From positions 18,533-82,532 of the forward strand of contig JAIXSK010000026.1 in NCBI GenBank assembly GCA_027484725.1: DNA of 64,000 bases, written 5' to 3'. Each line of letters opens with the position of its first letter. Position 1 is the stretch's first letter. Source of the stretch: Flavobacterium sp. Lineage in GTDB: Bacteria > Bacteroidota > Bacteroidia > Flavobacteriales > Flavobacteriaceae. The position numbers were made by a program, and so were the translations under genes. Below the pieces are notes generated by a model. It saw nothing but the letters and a program-made list of their open reading frames with translations, did not search any database and had not been told where the DNA came from. Of the stretch, positions 63,401 through 64,000 are shown piece by piece.

Positions 63401-64000
63401 GAACATTACCATTAATACTACAACACCTAACGGTAACACTCCATTGGTGATTGCCTTATCAGGTACCGGACTTGCCAATGCTGTTTATTACGCTGATGCT
63501 GATGGTGACGGATTTGGTAATGCTGCTGTTTCTCAATTAGCTTGTGCACAACCATCTGGTTATGTTGCTAACAACACTGATTGTGACGATACAAACATTG
63601 CTATCTATCAATTGGCTACATACTATGTAGATGCTGATGCTGATGGTTATACCAACGGTACTGCTTCAGTTTGTTCAGGAACTTCAGCTCCTGCTGGATA
63701 TTCAGCTACGACCAACGGTACAGATTGTAACGATGCAGATGCTGACTTGACTGACAATTGTTCAACAGGTAAAGTGGTGAACTTGAATATGTTCATCCAA
63801 GGATACTACTTAGGTGGCGGTTTGATGAACTCAGTTAAATTGAATCAAGATTATGTATCAGCTGATACAGATGTTGAGGACATGACTGTAGAGTTGCACG
63901 ATGCTACTACCTATGCTTTGGTAGATACTGCTACAGGTACTTTACATACCGATGGTACCTTGTCTGTAACTTTTAACACGGCAGCAGCAGGTGATTACTA
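57474..64000 (+). CDS. Giant secreted adhesin-like protein with YDG repeats (3' end outside window)
   Basis: Open frame from the ATG at 57474 to the right edge, more than 2,170 residues. Parts in order: signal region about 1-62 with a long basic lead; a lamin-tail-like domain (LSAGDAAIVGFNSANPDKIAIILLKDISAG); seven YDG-type repeats, about residues 390-1060 (TYDRTTTA, IYDGNTNA, TYDGTTTA, VYDRTDAA, VYDGNNSA, VYDRTTAA, QYDGTTAA); a jelly-roll and FN3-like region; autotransporter-type strand repeats (NTYTGATLF, NSYTGGTTLTDGVLQLG); a choice-of-anchor D region; and two metal-binding DxDGxG segments (YYADADGDGFGN, YYVDADADGYTN). A T9SS tail is expected beyond the edge. Likely an exported adhesin. 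Confidence 0.85.
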   Translation, partial: MKSTLHPLKGIGSLVFSNPSQRTSFQNRFAKASGFSSSGWAFLFLLLTLFVGNIQKGFSQTTLSAGDAAIVGFNSANPDKIAIILLKDISAGTVINITDNGFTAGATGRTGEGFLTYTAPAAQTAGTVLTWTNGQSITGTGWSSNNPTNFALNGSGDQLFLFQGPTANWASQSGITLIFGGNFGTALSATSAAANTVQPTALTGNNFLNLPTTTNANGYFANGNTAATNVTISDTAANVLALIANSTKWFGTSGSASTFPTYNITLSGPKITVTGTPLSAVSTTYGTASATPTTFTVAGTQLNSNDLVITAPAGYEISQTAPGTSGYASSLTIVPSSGTVSATTIYVRLAATTTVGTYSGNISCVSAPATQVNVATAASSVTPLTLTISGATAQDKTYDRTTTATITGATASGTVNGDIITVQGGGTFDNFNVGNNKSVTAALTLNGTNASSYTFSQPTGLTANITPKNLTISGAVAQNKIYDGNTNAILSGTLTGVISPDDVSLNASAAFDTFLAGDGINVTSFSTLAGAQATNYELVQPTGLTANITPKALTIVGAVAQNKTYDGTTTAIITGTLSGVVIPDDVDVILSGEFASASVGVNIPVTSTSTLIGADIANYTLTQPIGLTANIGSAPLLPQTITFDSLSDVVYGSTDFDLTATSDSGLAVTYASSDTAVATIVPGVAPDTYRVHIVSAGFVYITASQSGDSVYDSAIPVVQGLNITPKEITVNATASDKVYDRTDAAQVTGTLNDVVGSDDVTFVGSGFFETFAAGNNINVISTSVLSGAQAGNYTLIQPTLTANITPLTLTVIGASVSDKVYDGNNSATINGATLQGVISPDIVNVSGNGTFDSVNVGNGISVGTQLTLNGADAANYSLTQPSGLSGNITPLALTISGLSGVSRVYDRTTAATLSGTATLNGVIGTDDVAISGTPSASFASKTVGTNKLITVTGYTLSGAQAGNYSLTQPAGLVADVTPFSLTIFSPAAASKQYDGTTAATISGTLIGTLGTDIVTLVGTGVFASAEVGNNIAVTSTATLAGADGANYIINPQPTGLTANITTAPSVLASQDFEVVPATPTLTFTTSDIGTPGTNTGFSSGQSGNSSNDAPATTNLFASGARGYRVQGPASGSLNTGRVFTFATVDASSYTNIQASFRIAGMSLGSSGNGMDNATGTTILGASTPIDFALIEVSPDGGTTWYKQAVVSTTSSNVRWSFAPTGSGTKVYAANDLYTNFTTTGTGTITSGSSAITTATVTSLPSVANLKIRITLECNSANESWILDDVNLTGILGAPCTTPDEVSSLAATNGSGQSVVSWNYGDCYDQALVIASTSAFSSEIPTGDGSAYTVNSSSFTDATNSTFDGGVIVYKGSLSNATITSLTNGTTYNFKVFVRKGTNWTNGVVTSATPVEARYYWDADGAASSATGGTGTWDNSATSNWRTPNTTGSLVPWVTNTTPLNATIAGNAGTISIAAGTTFAATAPNLNIDTNGYTLATGSGTIVLPAVNTLLADNVNLTLAPNVNTTIPASGTISIGNVSGGTGAGITLTSAQSITAVAQRINLSRTNAVLSVPVTITSAGGTGTASIAPIVATAVGTSLSSNANIVNNSAIKTGLGATSGFDLTVNSVISGSADLMFAAGASGGAGTITLNAANTYTGATLFNAATSGRIKLGINNAFPTTTQVTMGYSTSNGGTLDLNGFNQTFASLNSGVGGGSILNNATATDATLTIDGTVASNFGLAITDGTSKVALQKSGSSTLTLSSVLNSYTGGTTLTDGVLQLGNSGVLANSGALIFNGGTINTGGFSETVGTLNLASTGTIVLGNTNHTLTFANSSAVNWSGSALTVSGWNGTAGQSNTTGPKIQVGVGGLTSAQLAKITFAGFAGTPIILPSGELVPAGPTLSLTSGATEHGTVCVNASATTVQYTLNNAGATASDVTITSDNAEFVVSNAATVINGASTATFEVTFTPAQDGVRNANITINTTTPNGNTPLVIALSGTGLANAVYYADADGDGFGNAAVSQLACAQPSGYVANNTDCDDTNIAIYQLATYYVDADADGYTNGTASVCSGTSAPAGYSATTNGTDCNDADADLTDNCSTGKVVNLNMFIQGYYLGGGLMNSVKLNQDYVSADTDVEDMTVELHDATTYALVDTATGTLHTDGTLSVTFNTAAAGDY

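Noticed and set aside
57474..64000. Several open minus-strand frames of 60-240 codons, such as 61715-62434, opposite the giant adhesin gene
   Set aside because: They mirror the long low-complexity plus frame (Thr/Ala/Gly-rich), have no promoters, and their peptides are Val/Pro/Ala-rich shadow sequence.

Overview
The window is chromosomal DNA of a Bacteroidota bacterium, almost certainly family Flavobacteriaceae and possibly Flavobacterium. The signs are: promoters with the Bacteroidota -7 element TAnnTTTG close to start codons; many secreted proteins ending in a type IX secretion (T9SS) C-terminal sorting domain; TonB-dependent and lipoprotein-rich outer-membrane gene sets; DUF4296, DUF4271 and DUF2807 proteins; and LytS/LytT regulators. 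No rRNA, tRNA, CRISPR array, prophage or complete insertion sequence was seen. Apart from a lone tyrosine recombinase this looks like ordinary backbone with accessory surface-protein blocks.

Layout. 1-8.1 kb: a partial response regulator, a PadR regulator with a GldL-like membrane protein, glutaryl-CoA dehydrogenase, a LytS/LytT two-component pair with a cupin-like protein, a secreted intradiol dioxygenase and an SGNH lipoprotein. 8.1-11.2 kb: a minus-strand iron-sulfur/redox block (ferredoxin, ferredoxin reductase, NifU C-terminal scaffold, Mrp carrier). 11.4-21.1 kb: a six-gene MacAB-TolC-like export operon, divergent from an NtrC-type regulator and its kinase, with a pair of matching palindromes between them. 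21.1-23.9 kb: an alkyltransferase-like protein, a LysE-type exporter, trmB and a glycosyltransferase. 23.9-32.2 kb: a PhoR/PhoB-like two-component system, a TonB-dependent receptor, a surface lipoprotein and two T9SS-tailed proteins. 32.3-39.7 kb: housekeeping genes (LuxE-like acyl-activating protein, tyrS, epimerase, dihydroorotase, polyprenol-phosphate glycosyltransferase, hemD). 39.9-46.1 kb: an RND tripartite efflux operon preceded by a potentially structured leader. 46.2-47.2 kb: the lone tyrosine recombinase. 47.3-64 kb: large secreted or surface proteins, plus an operon of a lipoprotein, a phytase/SdiA-regulated-like propeller and a phosphate-selective porin. The window ends inside a giant adhesin-like gene.

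The most notable signal is regulatory. Three promoters carry hexamers resembling GGTAAC repeated at exactly 11 bp, and in each the last hexamer ends exactly 21 bp before the -7 box. They precede the TonB receptor, the surface lipoprotein and, 25-28 kb away, the phosphate-selective-porin operon. Because the first lies beside a PhoB-like regulator and 11 bp is the known PhoB subsite period, these are read as a Bacteroidota-type Pho box that joins the three units in one phosphate-starvation regulon. Other promoters in the window that were checked by eye lack the pattern.

All functional calls come from reading motifs and known family features; no database search was possible.
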